Source: SCTG01 sp964384595
GTDB lineage: Bacteria; Nitrospirota; Nitrospiria; Nitrospirales; NS-4
DNA length: 50,089 nucleotides
Assembly: GCA_964384595.1 (NCBI GenBank)
Contig: CAYLLY010000008.1
Span: 1 to 50,089, forward strand
Reading direction: 5' to 3'
The notes beneath the pieces were generated by a model, which worked only from the letters and a program-made list of their open reading frames with translations, ran no database searches and was not told the DNA's origin. Position 1 is the stretch's first letter. The number at the start of each line of letters is the position of its first letter. Below, in pieces: positions 1 to 10,100 of this stretch. The translations under genes and the position numbers were made by a program.

Positions 1-128
1 ATTTTCAGGATCTCTGCGGTTTCGTCGGCGCTGCCTTGTGCATAGGCAAGCCCTGTTGCCGCAGAGAATACGGCAAGGGCAAATAAGATGAAGCGAAGCG
101 TCCTATGTCTCCCGATCCAGGATCTCAT
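1..128 (-). CDS. Partial small exported protein (N-terminus only)
   Basis: The first 42 codons of a leftward gene are visible; the rest lies beyond the window edge. The ATG has a strong ribosome site (AAGGAAGGAG, 7 bases before the start). The product begins with basic residues, then a hydrophobic core (about residues 12-26), then an AYA-QG signal-peptidase-like junction near residue 30, so it is probably exported. The visible mature part is too short to name. It lies 31 bases downstream of a 39-codon gene on the same strand, so the two are probably co-transcribed. Confidence 0.6.
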   Translation of the reverse strand, partial: MRSWIGRHRTLRFILFALAVFSAATGLAYAQGSADETAEILK

Positions 129-159
129 GGCTTGGCTCCTTCCTTTGCTACTATGGTGC

Positions 160-279
160 TTAGTCGCCGCGCATCTGCAGCGAGGAGGTGGCCATGGCGA
201 TGAGGACGAACCATATCTCCCCCCGCTCCACCATCTCCCGGACCGCTGCGATCAGGGCACTCAGGTCAACTCCGTTCAT
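160..279 (-). CDS. Small 39-residue protein of unknown function
   Basis: A short leftward open frame starts at an ATG preceded by a good ribosome site (AAGGAG, 6 bases upstream) and ends with TAA. The product is 39 residues, with an acidic N-terminal half and a short hydrophobic stretch (FVLIAMA, about residues 24-30). I recognise no family. The support is the ribosome site and the close coupling to the exported-protein gene that starts 31 bases further on. It could instead be a leader peptide for that gene. Confidence 0.4.
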   Translation of the reverse strand: MNGVDLSALIAAVREMVERGEIWFVLIAMATSSLQMRGD

Positions 280-397
280 GGCTAACTCCTTACGCTGTAG
301 CTCTATGGCAGGTATGTTGCAGGAAAGGTGCTAGGCGCGATCCCTTGAATTCTTAAGGGGATACGGCTGTGCGGGCGTCTGGCGGAGTATACCGTTA

Positions 398-426
398 GAT
401 ACAGACCTGTATCGGTTCCGATTCAG
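398..426. promoter_or_regulatory. Dyad element, copy 1 (upstream of receiver/kinase operon)
   Basis: Three half-sites lie in alternating orientation: GATACAG at 398-404, CTGTATC at 407-413 and GATTCAG at 420-426. The first two form a perfect inverted repeat with a 2-base centre; the second and third form an inverted repeat with a 6-base centre. The element ends about 92 bases before the -35 box at 519. The same pattern occurs at 3865-3884 and 21766-21794. The symmetry suggests a binding site for a dimeric regulator; the regulator is unknown. Confidence 0.5.
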
Positions 427-459
427 GTGGGATACGAGCCTTTGGAGCAGCGGGAGCGG

Positions 460-480
460 GCCGGTAGGCCCCCTACCGGC
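460..480. other. GC-rich hairpin
   Basis: A 9-bp perfect stem (GCCGGTAGG / CCTACCGGC) closes a 3-base CCC loop. No U-run follows on either strand, so a standard terminator is doubtful. It lies between the leftward genes at 1-279 and the promoter at 519-546. Confidence 0.35.
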
Positions 481-518
481 GTTACCCGTTTCCAACTGCC
501 TCGCGCCTGTCCATTTTC

Positions 519-546
519 TTGACAAATTGTCCTAAATCCCTACAAT
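519..546 (+). promoter_or_regulatory. Sigma-70-type promoter of the receiver/kinase operon
   Basis: TTGACA (519-524) and TACAAT (541-546) are separated by 16 bases, which is close to the consensus housekeeping promoter. Transcription would begin near 553 and leave a leader of about 73 bases before the receiver start at 626. It argues against using the upstream ATG at 545, which lies inside the -10 box. Confidence 0.7.
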
Positions 547-625
547 GCACCCCGTTGGTTCGTCACTGACGGAAGACCAGCAATTCGTGAAGTCAGAACG
601 GACCTCAATAACAAGGAGGCTCATC

Positions 626-1030
626 ATGGCGCTGGGAAGAGTACTGGTCGTGGACGACGAAGCGGACATCAGAAAAATGGTGAAAATGACCTTGACGAAA
701 GCCGGCTACGACGTGATCGAGGCGGAGGACGGAGAGAAAGGCATTGCCGCCGTCAGGTCAGGGGACAATCCGTTGGTGTTAAATACGATCATTTGTGATC
801 TTGCCATGCCGAATGTCGGCGGGATGGAAGCTATCGCCTACTTCCGCTCGCAGTTTCCGTCCTGCCCCGTGATCGTGCTGAGCGGAACAGGCACGATCGA
901 AAAGGCGAGCACGCTCTTCAAGCAAGGCGTGGTGGAGTACCTGAGCAAGCCGGTCGAGCCGGACAAGCTCACGGCCGCCGTGCACAAGGCAGTGAAGGAA
1001 AGCGGCTACAAAGACGATTTCAAAACATAA
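626..1030 (+). CDS. Single-domain response regulator (CheY-like receiver)
   Basis: This 134-residue protein is a bare receiver domain without an output domain. The family's functional residues are present: acidic pair D10-D11, phospho-acceptor D58 (in CDLAMP), switch S86 (LSG) and K108 (SKP). The start at 626 is chosen because AAGGAGG sits 6 bases before it and the promoter at 519-546 would not transcribe the longer frame from 545. It is the first gene of an operon with two GAF-histidine kinases (45 bases downstream, then overlapping). It probably accepts phosphate from one or both and passes the signal by protein contact or phosphorelay. The final target is not in the window as far as I can tell. 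Confidence 0.92.
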   Translation: MALGRVLVVDDEADIRKMVKMTLTKAGYDVIEAEDGEKGIAAVRSGDNPLVLNTIICDLAMPNVGGMEAIAYFRSQFPSCPVIVLSGTGTIEKASTLFKQGVVEYLSKPVEPDKLTAAVHKAVKESGYKDDFKT

Positions 1031-1075
1031 TCGTTTCGCCGGATTTTTTCCTCAAGCATCATCCTCGAGGAACGC

Positions 1076-2437
1076 ATGTCCTTCGAGCCGGACTTTTCAC
1101 CAGACGGGCAGCGCGAACCGAATCGTCGGCAGAGCTATCGCCGGCAAGAGGATCGGAAGCTGCTTCGACGGGATCTGCAATTGGAAGCGGTCCGGTCCGT
1201 CTGCCTGTCCCTGTTCCAACAAACGAAACTGGATCTGTTGATCGAAGGGATCCTCGGGACGGCCCTCGAAGTAATGAACGCAACGGAAGGCTCTATTCTG
1301 CTGGCCGACGCCGCGACGAAGACGCTCGTCTTCCGTCACGTCATCAGTGAGAAGGGAGCGATCCTCCGGGGAACCAGTATGCCCTGGAATGAAGGGATTG
1401 CAGGCGCGGTATTCACCAGCGGGAAGGCTGAAATCGTCAACGACGCCAAGCAAGATCCTCGGCACTTTCCCAAAATCGACGAAATAACCGGCACGACCAC
1501 GCGCGACATCATCCTGATGCCGCTGCAACGTTGGAACGGGGAGAGGATCGGCGTCCTGACCATCCTGAACAAGCGCGAGGGGCGCCTGAGCGAGGATGAC
1601 GCGAAGGTCCTGGCCATCTTCGCGGCCCTGTCCGCGGAGTTGATCGAGCAGGCCCGGCTGTACGAAGAGGCCAAGCTGGCCGAGGTGGGCCGCATGGTCG
1701 GAGACATCGCCCACGACATCAACAACATGCTCCAACCGGTGGTCTCGGTGGCAAGGCTCCTGCGCGAGGAGCTCAGCGACCATTTGGAGGGCTTCAAAGA
1801 AGGCGCCGTCACTCGGGCCAAGTTCGGCCGTGAGTTGTATGAGGAGAGCGGCCCGATCCTGGATCACTCCGTCAAGCGGATCAAGGACCGTCTCAAAGAG
1901 ATCGGGGATTGCATCAAGGGCCTCAGCACTCTCCCGACGTTCGCTCCATGCCAAATCACCGGCGTCGCCAACGAGGTCGTGAAGACGCTCAGCGGCTTTG
2001 CAGGCGCGAAGAATATCACTATCCGGACCGAAGGGCTTGAAGCCTTGCCGGCCATCATGGCCGACGAACGCCGGCTCTATAACGCGTTCTACAACCTCGT
2101 CAACAACGCGATCCCGGAAGTCCCGCCTGGGGGAACGATTCGCATCGGCGGATATGAAGTGCCGGAGCGCCAGGCCGTGCTTCTATGGGTGGCCGATACG
2201 GGACAAGGCATGACGCGCGAGGTCCTGAACAGCCTCTTCACGCCTCGCGTCATCAGCCGCAAGGACGGCGGCACGGGGCTGGGCACCAAAATCGTCAAGG
2301 ACGTGGTGGACGCGCATCGAGGGTACATCACGGTCGAGAGCGAGGAAGGCCGGGGCACGACGTTTTATCTCCACCTTCCCAAGAATCCGTTAAGCTCAAC
2401 CTCAGCGCAGATGTTCGCTAAGGGAGGTTCCTCGTGA
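1076..2437 (+). CDS. GAF-domain sensor histidine kinase (first of two paralogues)
   Basis: This 453-residue protein has no membrane segment or signal peptide and is probably a soluble sensor kinase. A basic N-terminal stretch is followed by a GAF domain (about 35-195), a coiled linker, an H-box (GDIAHDINN, H213), the N-box (YNLVNNAIPE, 339-348), DTGQGM (374-379) and GGTGLGT (398-404) of the HATPase domain. The segment between H-box and N-box is longer and less typical than HisKA, so the dimerisation domain is atypical. GAGG lies just before the ATG. The gene follows the receiver gene and overlaps the second kinase gene by 4 bases, so the three are one transcription unit. The GAF ligand cannot be read from sequence. 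Confidence 0.9.
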   Translation: MSFEPDFSPDGQREPNRRQSYRRQEDRKLLRRDLQLEAVRSVCLSLFQQTKLDLLIEGILGTALEVMNATEGSILLADAATKTLVFRHVISEKGAILRGTSMPWNEGIAGAVFTSGKAEIVNDAKQDPRHFPKIDEITGTTTRDIILMPLQRWNGERIGVLTILNKREGRLSEDDAKVLAIFAALSAELIEQARLYEEAKLAEVGRMVGDIAHDINNMLQPVVSVARLLREELSDHLEGFKEGAVTRAKFGRELYEESGPILDHSVKRIKDRLKEIGDCIKGLSTLPTFAPCQITGVANEVVKTLSGFAGAKNITIRTEGLEALPAIMADERRLYNAFYNLVNNAIPEVPPGGTIRIGGYEVPERQAVLLWVADTGQGMTREVLNSLFTPRVISRKDGGTGLGTKIVKDVVDAHRGYITVESEEGRGTTFYLHLPKNPLSSTSAQMFAKGGSS

Positions 2438-3831
2438 GCACAGAGGGGACTCCCTCCCTTGCGCCCGCCTCTCCCGCGCCCGCTCCCTTCGTCGACCGCC
2501 GCAAATGGATTCACAAGCAGTTAGAAGCCGTCCGCCTTCTCAGCGAGACGCTGTTTCAGCACACCACCGTTGACACGCTGGTCGCCAAGGCCCTCGAAAC
2601 CGCCCTCGAAGTCCTGAAAGCCGAGGCCGGCTCGGTGTTGCTCGCCGACCCGGCCACCAAACAATTGGTCTTCCACCATTCGATCGGCGCGAGCCCGGTC
2701 CCGTACGGCACCGCGCTCCCATGGGACAAAGGCATCGCCGGCTCGGTGTTCCAGACGGGCAAACCGGCGGTCATCAACGACGTCAAGAAGGACACCCGTC
2801 ACTATACCGGGGTCGACGCCACGACCGGCTTTGAAACCCGCAACATGGTCACGCTCCCGCTGAAGCGGTGGGAAGGGGAGCCGATCGGAGTGCTCAATGT
2901 CCTGAACAAGCGCGAGGGCGGATTCTTCGACGACGACGTCGCCACTCTCACCGTCATCTCCGCCATCGCGGCCGCGGCGATCGAGCAGGCGCGGCTGTTT
3001 GAAGAGGCCAAACTGGCCGAGGTCGCGCGCCTGTTGGGAGACATCGGCCACGACCTCAAGAACATGCTCATGCCGGTCGTCATGGGCGCAGGGATCATGC
3101 AATCCGAGCTCGATGACCTCTTGCCGCCGAGTGCGGCTCCTCCTGCGGAACTTGACAAGAAGAAAGCCGTGAAAACCAAGCCTGCGGCGCGCCGCGGCAA
3201 GCAGAAAACCGAACCGACTCCGGCGGTCGCCCCCGGCAAACAAGAGGAGACCCGCGAGCGCTTCACGATGGTGATCGGCATGATGCGGAACTCCTCCCGG
3301 CGCATCCAGGAGCGGGTTAAAGAGATCGCAGATTGCGTAAAGGGCGCAAGTTCCCCGCCCCAGTTCGCGCCCTGCCGGATCGCGAGTGTGATGCGAAGCG
3401 TCCTGGACATCCTCGGTCTGCCTGCTCAAGAAAAGCGCATCTCGCTTCGCTGTGAAGGGCTCGACGCCTTGCCGCCCATCCTGGCCGACGACCAGCGGCT
3501 GTACAACGCCTTCTACAACCTGATCAACAACGCAATTCCCGAAGTTCCGGAAGGCGGCTCCATCACGACCAGCGGGCGCGTCGAGCCCGCCACCAAGTCC
3601 ATCCACATCGCCGTAGCCGACACCGGGCGGGGCATGCCGCCTGAGATCCGGGACAGTCTTTTCACCGCCCGTACCATCAGCCGGAAACCCGGCGGCACCG
3701 GCCTGGGCACGAAAATCGTGAAAGATGTCGTGGATGCGCACGGCGGCGAAATCTCCGTCGAAAGCGAAGAAGGCCGGGGCACCACGTTTCACCTTCGCCT
3801 GCCGATTCACCCGCCCAAGGCCCCGGTTTAG
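2434..3831 (+). CDS. GAF-domain sensor histidine kinase (second of two paralogues)
   Basis: This 465-residue kinase closely resembles its upstream neighbour over the GAF domain (about 28-190), H-box (GDIGHDLKN, H206), N-box (YNLINNAIPE, 361-370), DTGRGM (396-401) and GGTGLG (420-425). The start is a GTG in a GTGA overlap with the previous stop, behind AAGGGAGG. It differs by a lysine/alanine/proline-rich insert (about 231-272) between the phospho-helix and the ATP domain, which is likely flexible. Tandem duplication followed by divergence is the simplest origin. The two may sense different ligands or work as a heterodimer. Confidence 0.9.
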   Translation: MSTEGTPSLAPASPAPAPFVDRRKWIHKQLEAVRLLSETLFQHTTVDTLVAKALETALEVLKAEAGSVLLADPATKQLVFHHSIGASPVPYGTALPWDKGIAGSVFQTGKPAVINDVKKDTRHYTGVDATTGFETRNMVTLPLKRWEGEPIGVLNVLNKREGGFFDDDVATLTVISAIAAAAIEQARLFEEAKLAEVARLLGDIGHDLKNMLMPVVMGAGIMQSELDDLLPPSAAPPAELDKKKAVKTKPAARRGKQKTEPTPAVAPGKQEETRERFTMVIGMMRNSSRRIQERVKEIADCVKGASSPPQFAPCRIASVMRSVLDILGLPAQEKRISLRCEGLDALPPILADDQRLYNAFYNLINNAIPEVPEGGSITTSGRVEPATKSIHIAVADTGRGMPPEIRDSLFTARTISRKPGGTGLGTKIVKDVVDAHGGEISVESEEGRGTTFHLRLPIHPPKAPV

Positions 3832-4157
3832 CGGGCTAGGGAGGTATCGGATGAGATAACTCGTCTGTATCTGTTCTGATACAGTTTCGCCGAGAAGGGT
3901 CCATTGCCTGCCGGGCTTCGCATCCCCACGTCTGATCAAATTCCATAGTATTTTCAAGCATTACGCCGCAAGGATACTCCCGCAGAATTGGGGCTGACTT
4001 TGGCATTTCCTATGCTTTGGCCCATGCAAGGTAAATTTTTCATGACCAAACGTATTCGGACAGGAGTACCCTAAAACGCCATCGCGCCAAACCCTACTCG
4101 GCATTCCGTAGGCTCGATAGCTGTGGCGCATGCGCTGGAGCGCTCAGGGAGGAAGCG
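3832..4157. other. Intergenic region before the giant adhesin gene
   Basis: This 326-base stretch separates the kinase operon from the giant gene. It holds the dyad element at 3865-3884, a CCTAC/GTAGG hairpin near 4091-4111 and the palindrome GCGCATGCGC at 4126-4135 just before the ribosome site (GGGAGGAAG). No convincing -35/-10 pair, terminator or known riboswitch was recognised. It is long enough to hold an independent promoter. Confidence 0.4.
3865..3884. promoter_or_regulatory. Dyad element, copy 2 (upstream of giant FecR adhesin)
   Basis: CTGTATC (3865-3871) and GATACAG (3878-3884) form a perfect inverted repeat with a 6-base centre (TGTTCT). Copy 1 has the same spacing and a similar centre (GGTTCC). 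A degenerate third half-site (GATAACT, 3855-3861) lies upstream. The site is 34 bases after the kinase stop and 274 bases before the adhesin start. Confidence 0.5.
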
Positions 4158-7100
4158 GTGACACGCGGCCTTCTCTTCAAACTGACCGCCGGCCTGCTGA
4201 TTTACCTCCATCTCGTCTGGTCCACGATCGCTCTGGCCGAAACCAGGCGCTCCGCGGGAGTCGTGACCTCGCTGTCCGGCGAAGCCGTGCTGACCCGGGC
4301 GACCACCCCCGAGACTCCTCTAGCACTCAAATTCCGGGACGAAGTCTTCTTCAAGGACCGGATCCGAACGAAAGCGCATTCACTCGTGCGGGTCCTCCTG
4401 GGCGGCAAGGCCGTCGTGACGGTCCGCGCGCTGTCGGATTTCACCATCGCCGAAGATCCCGGACAGCCGACCGTCGTGAATTTGTCCAACGGCAAGGTCG
4501 CCCTGGACGTGGCCCGCTCGCGCCTGAAGCCCGGCGAGGCCATCGAGATCCACACACCCAACGCCATCGCCGCCGTGCGCGGCACGTCGATCGTCGTGGA
4601 AGTCGTCCCCGCCTCCGAACAGGGCAGCGCCGGTCAGGCCATGGTTGAACCGGACTATCGGCCGGTTCGCGCTTCGTTCACCGGCGAAGCCGTACCGGTG
4701 CAAGCGCCTCCCACGATCACGATTTTCCACGTTCTGCAGGGCAGCCTTGATGTCACCGCGCTCGGCAAGCCCGGCGCGCCGCCGGTCAATGTCACGGCAG
4801 GATTCAGCCTCAATGTAACGGGAACTGCTCTGGGACAGCCCCATCCCAGCCCGCCGGCCCAGCAACTCCTCAAGGATTTGAAGTCCGCTCCTCAGCACAA
4901 GGGGACTCCGGAAGAAACCAAGAAAAACGTCAGCGAAAAACAGCAGGCGCAGGCGACGGCCTTAGCAGAAGCCATTGCGCCGAAACAGGAGACAAAAGAA
5001 AAGGCCAAACAAGAATCCAAGGAGAAGTCCAAGGAGGAGTCCAAAGAGAAGGCGAAAGACGAGCCCAAAGAACAAGCCAAGGAGCAACCGCAGGAAGTCG
5101 CCAAGGCTGAGCCGTCCACGACCACCACAACGTCTGAAAGCTCCCCAACGCCCACGAGCCTAGACCCGGTGCTCTCCGACGCTTCTTCAGGCGGAGCACT
5201 GCCGACCAGTTCCACAACCACGACCTCTACGACCACAACAACGACCACCAGCACCACGAGCGCTCCTCCACCGCCCGTTATTGACCCGTGCCAATCGGAT
5301 CCGGCAAGCTGCGCCCCGCCACCCACACCGCCGCCGCCACCCAGCAGTCCCAGCCAACTGATCATTACAGGCGGCACGACCTTGCAGCTTACTACGGACG
5401 GGACCCACAGCATTCCCATCACAGTGGAGACCGGCGCCACTCTGGATTTCGCCGGCGGGACCCATACGGTGACGGCCGACGTGGGGGGACCCGGAACCGT
5501 GCTGGTGAGCGGCGCGACGGTGGACATGACGGGCGGGACCTATAACATCACCGGATCGAGCACACACGTCACGGGCGGCAGCCTGACGTTCAACAGCGGC
5601 GCGACGGTGCAAAGCGTGGGACCGCTGTCCCTCACCGGCGGCACTTTGACCTTCACCAGCGGTGAGGCGATCACGGCATCAACGCTCACGCTCTCCGGGG
5701 GTACGCTGACCGGCTCGGATAACCTCACGGTCAGCGGCGCCACCACTTTCTCGGGCGGCACGATGAGCGGCACGGGAACGACTGCGGCTCAAGGCGGGCT
5801 GACGATCAGCGGAAGCAATACGAAAACGCTCTCTCGGGACCTGACCAACGCAGGTACCGCCAATATCAGCGGCACGGGCCCTCTCCAGATCACAAGCGGC
5901 AGCCTCATCAGCACCGGCGCCTTCAGCAACAGCGGTACCGTGGACGTGCAAGCCGGCAGCAGCCTGCTGATGAACGGCGGCGGCACGAGCACCGGCACCT
6001 TCACGGTCGCGGCGGGTTCGAACGTTGAGTTCAACGGCGGCACGAACGATCTCAACACAGGCGCAACGATCACAGGCAGCGGAATCCTCCTCGTCAACGG
6101 CGGGACGGTCAATGTGAATACGAGCAGCGCTTACCGTCTCACCGGCACAACCTTGATCACCGGCGGAACACTGGCCGCGGCCGGAGATCTGGCCTCCCTA
6201 AGCTCCAACTTCAGTCCGACAAGTATGATGCTCAGCGTGACAAGTACCGGCAGTCTGTCCGTCACAGGAGATCTTGTCGATCTCAGCGGAGGCGCCGCCC
6301 TGAACGTCGGCGGATCCTTGCTGGTAAAGAGCGGCACCGGAACCCTGGCAATCGGCGGGAATCTGTTGAATCTCAGCGGAGCGTCGTCTGCAACGAGCGG
6401 TGGTCCGGTACTCGACATGAGCGACACGACGCTCAATCTCGGCATCAGGCCGCTGGTTTCGCTTGCCGGCGGCAGCACTTTTGCGAATACAGCGGGGCCT
6501 GTGATTCGACTGAATGGCGGCTCCTTGACCGCTGATGCGCTTGTTACTTCGGATGCCAGCGGCAATCACTCTAACACCACCGGATCTCTCCTTGATCTCA
6601 CCAGTGCGACCGTTACGTTGAGGGTGCTGTCCTCCGGCTTCGGAGGAACGGATACCGGGGTGTTCACGCTTGGCTCGGGAGTGCCGCTCATCAAGATGGA
6701 CGGCAGCAATCTGACGCTCACCGGTCCCGGCACTTTCCCCAACCTCGTCGGCTTCGGCGTGGACAGCGGTTCCCCGATCGACCAAGGCGGCGTGGCGCTG
6801 ATCGCGACGAATACCAGCGGAACCACTAAAACGATCACGCTGGCAGGGCCGCTGCTCAGAGCAAGCGGCGTGAATCTGACAGACACGAATACGCAAGTCC
6901 AGCTCAGCAACATGACGGTGACCCAGAGCGGGACGAATGACCTGATCTTGGTAGAGAATCTTCCGGTAACGGTCACCGGGCCGCTGCTGTCATCCGTCAC
7001 AACGAACATCAGCCTGGGCGACGCTGTTCTTGCCATGACGGGAGCTTCGCTCACCGCCACCGGCTCCGGCACCGGCGCGCTTCTGCAGTTCAATGGAGGG

Positions 7101-10100
7101 AGCGTCACGACTGGGGCGGAACTTGGATTTGTCCATCCTTCCGGCAGCCTGAGTCTCGGCAACAGGTCGCTCCTCGATGCGACGAACACGACATTCGTTG
7201 CCGGCACTGATATAGGCTTTACCGATCCTTTCCTCGCTCTGGATGCCGGAGCGACGCTGAGCTCCTCCAGCACAAACCCCCTGCTCTCCCTGAACGGCGG
7301 GAGTGTCACGACCCAGGCAGGCGAGGACCTTATCGGAATCGGCGAAACGGGTGGACCTGCGGCCACCGTGACCTTAGCCGGCAGCCTGCTAAAGCTTCAG
7401 AACATAGCGGGCGGTAACCTTAGCATCGGCACGGGCATTTTGACGCGCCTGCAAGGCGGATCCTCTGTCACCGGCGGCGGGCCGGTCTATGATTTCTCCG
7501 ATAGTGTCCTCTCTCTGACCGGTGCGCTCACACGGCTCGAAGGTGGAAGTACGGTCACGCCTACCGGACCCGTCCTTCGCATCAGCGGCGGCTCCCTGAC
7601 GGCCGATGCGACCATCAGCACCGACACCGCCACAAACCACATCGTCCGCACAGGCGGATTGCTGGATCTCACCAATACGACGGTCACGCTGCGGGTGGTA
7701 GGCGCGTTAGGGGGCTCGGACACCTTGGCTGTTACGCTGGCCTCCGGCGATGCCGAGGTCCGGATGGTGGATAGCAACCTCAATCTCACCGGCGCGGGGG
7801 CCGGGTTGATCTTCCTCGGCGGGCTAAATGTTCCATCGTCAAGCCAGGCGGGCGTGGGCTTGGTCGCCACCAACGACAGCGGGACGACCAAAACGATAAG
7901 CCTCGCCGGGCCGCTGCTGACCTTGTCGAATGGCGTGACTCTCACGAATACGAACGCGCAGATTCAGCTCAGCAATATGACAGTGAGTCAGACAGGGACG
8001 AATGGGGTAATCGAAGCCTTTGGTCCGTCTCTCAGCTTGGCCGGACCGCTTCTGTCCGCCACGGGTAGCACTCTTTCTACCGCCCGCGGCTTCTTGGGGC
8101 TGGTTGGAAGCACGGTCTCTGTCAGCTCCGTATCCCCGCTCCTCGATCTCAATACGACCGACGCCACAATTCCCTATAGCTTGCTTCTGGCGCCGGCCGG
8201 AAGCAGCCTCTCGCTCGCCGGCAGTTTCGCCTCAATTGCAGGCGGCACTCACCATCTCGCGGAGGCTGGCGGAATCCCCCTGTTCAGTCTGACGGGATCA
8301 GCCACAGCGGCGGTGGTGGTGGAAGGCAATAACTTGACTCTCGGGACCGACCGGCCAATCAGCGGGCCGTCTTCTTCGCCGCTCCCCGCCTCGCTCCTAA
8401 CGACGTCCGGCGCGACCATTACCACCAATCAGGCCGTGAAGCTGGACACCGCCCTCCTTGAGGCCGGGGCTCCCCTGCTGGATCTTGCGGCCGGCAGCGC
8501 GCTGACTTCGAATAGCGACCTCGTGAACCTCGTGCAGCAGGCCAAGCTGACGTTCGATGTCGCCTCGGACGCGCTGGTCAAGCTGCATGCCAGCACACTG
8601 ACCGTCAGTAGCGGCGCGCTCTTCAATGTGGCCGGCGGGAGCTTCCTGAGCATCCCAAACGGCAGCCTGTTCTCGCTGGACAACAACAGCACGCTCACGA
8701 TCTCGAGCGGCGCGCTCGTAACCGTGTCCGGCGGATCCGTCTTCACGCTCGAGAACGGCTCGCTGGGTACGTTCGGGTCCGGGACAAATACGCTGACTTT
8801 CGCCAACGCGCCGCTCTGCAGTACCGGCACCTGCGTGCCGCTGCTCAGCACCGGCTACAACATCCTGCTGGTCAACAGCGCCGTTTCAGGCAATGTGACG
8901 ATCAGCCCCAGCTTCGTGGCATTCGACGGCCTCGGCGGAAGCAATACGATCACCGGCCTGAACGGAACCAACGCACTGATCGTGGTGGACGGGTCCGGCA
9001 GCATGCTGACCTTGGGCAGTTTCCCCGCCCTGACCATCCCGGCCGATCAGACGATCAACACGAACCAAACCTTCTCGTCCGCCACGCACACAAGCGGGAC
9101 GCTGGACGGCACCGGCACGGTGACGGTGCAAGGGCTGTATAGCTGGTCCGGAGGGACGATGGGCGGCACGGGCACCACGAACGCCGATGGGGGGCTGACG
9201 CTCAGTGGGGNNNNNNNNNNNNNNNNNNNNNNNNNNNNNNNNNNNNNNNNNNNNNNNNNNNNNNNNNNNNNNNNNNNNNNNNNNNNNNNNNNNNNNNNNN
9301 NNNNNNNNNNTGGGCGTACCGTGCTGTTCAACAATGCGGGCACCGTGGACGTGCAGACCGGCACGCTAAGCCTCTCGGGCGGGGGCACGAGCACCGGCAC
9401 GTTCATGGTACAGAGCGGTGCGACCGTGCAGTTTGCCGGCGGCACGCACGACCTGAATGCGGGCTCGACGGTGAACGGGGCCGGGACGGTGAGCGTCAGC
9501 GGGGGCACGACGAACGTGGCGGGCGGCTACGCGGTCACGGGTCTGACGAGCCTCACCGGGGGGACCGCCAACTTCAACAGCACCGCCAGCACCGGCACCT
9601 TGTCCCTGAGCAGCGGCACGCTGAGCGGCAGCGGCACCCTGACGGTCAGCGGTGCGTTGACCTGGACGGGCGGCACGATGGGCGGCACGGGCACCACGAA
9701 CGCCGATGGGGGGCTGACGCTCAGTGGGGCGGCCGATAAGACGCTGACGGGGCGGCTGTTGGCCACCAGCGGGACGTCGACCTGGACGGGCAGCGGGCGG
9801 CTCTTCCTCCAGTCGGATGGAGTGCTTAGCAATGCCGGCCTGTTTGATATTCAGAGCGACAGCGCGATCCGGAACGACACGTTTATAGGTGGGGACACGG
9901 GAACGTTTACCAATACAGCGACGGGCACGGTGCGCAAGTCGGTGACGACAGGCACAACCACCATTGGGGCCTCCTGTTGTGGGCGTACCGTGCTGTTCAA
10001 CAATGCGGGCACCGTGGACGTGCAGACCGGCACGTTGCTGATGGACGGCACGGTGACCAACACCGGGACGCTGCGGGTGGGAAGCGGCGCGGAGTTGAGC

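Noticed and set aside
545..625. Longer N-terminus for the receiver starting at ATG 545
   Set aside because: The ATG lies in the -10 box, the extra residues do not resemble a receiver, and the ATG at 626 has an ideal ribosome site.
2521..3957. 478-codon leftward frame opposite the second kinase
   Set aside because: Shadow of the kinase coding sequence; low-complexity product.
4020..4125. Possible c-di-GMP riboswitch before the giant adhesin (CCAAACC with a CCTAC/GTAGG hairpin)
   Set aside because: The conserved GACGCAAAGC part and second stem of the GEMM class are missing.
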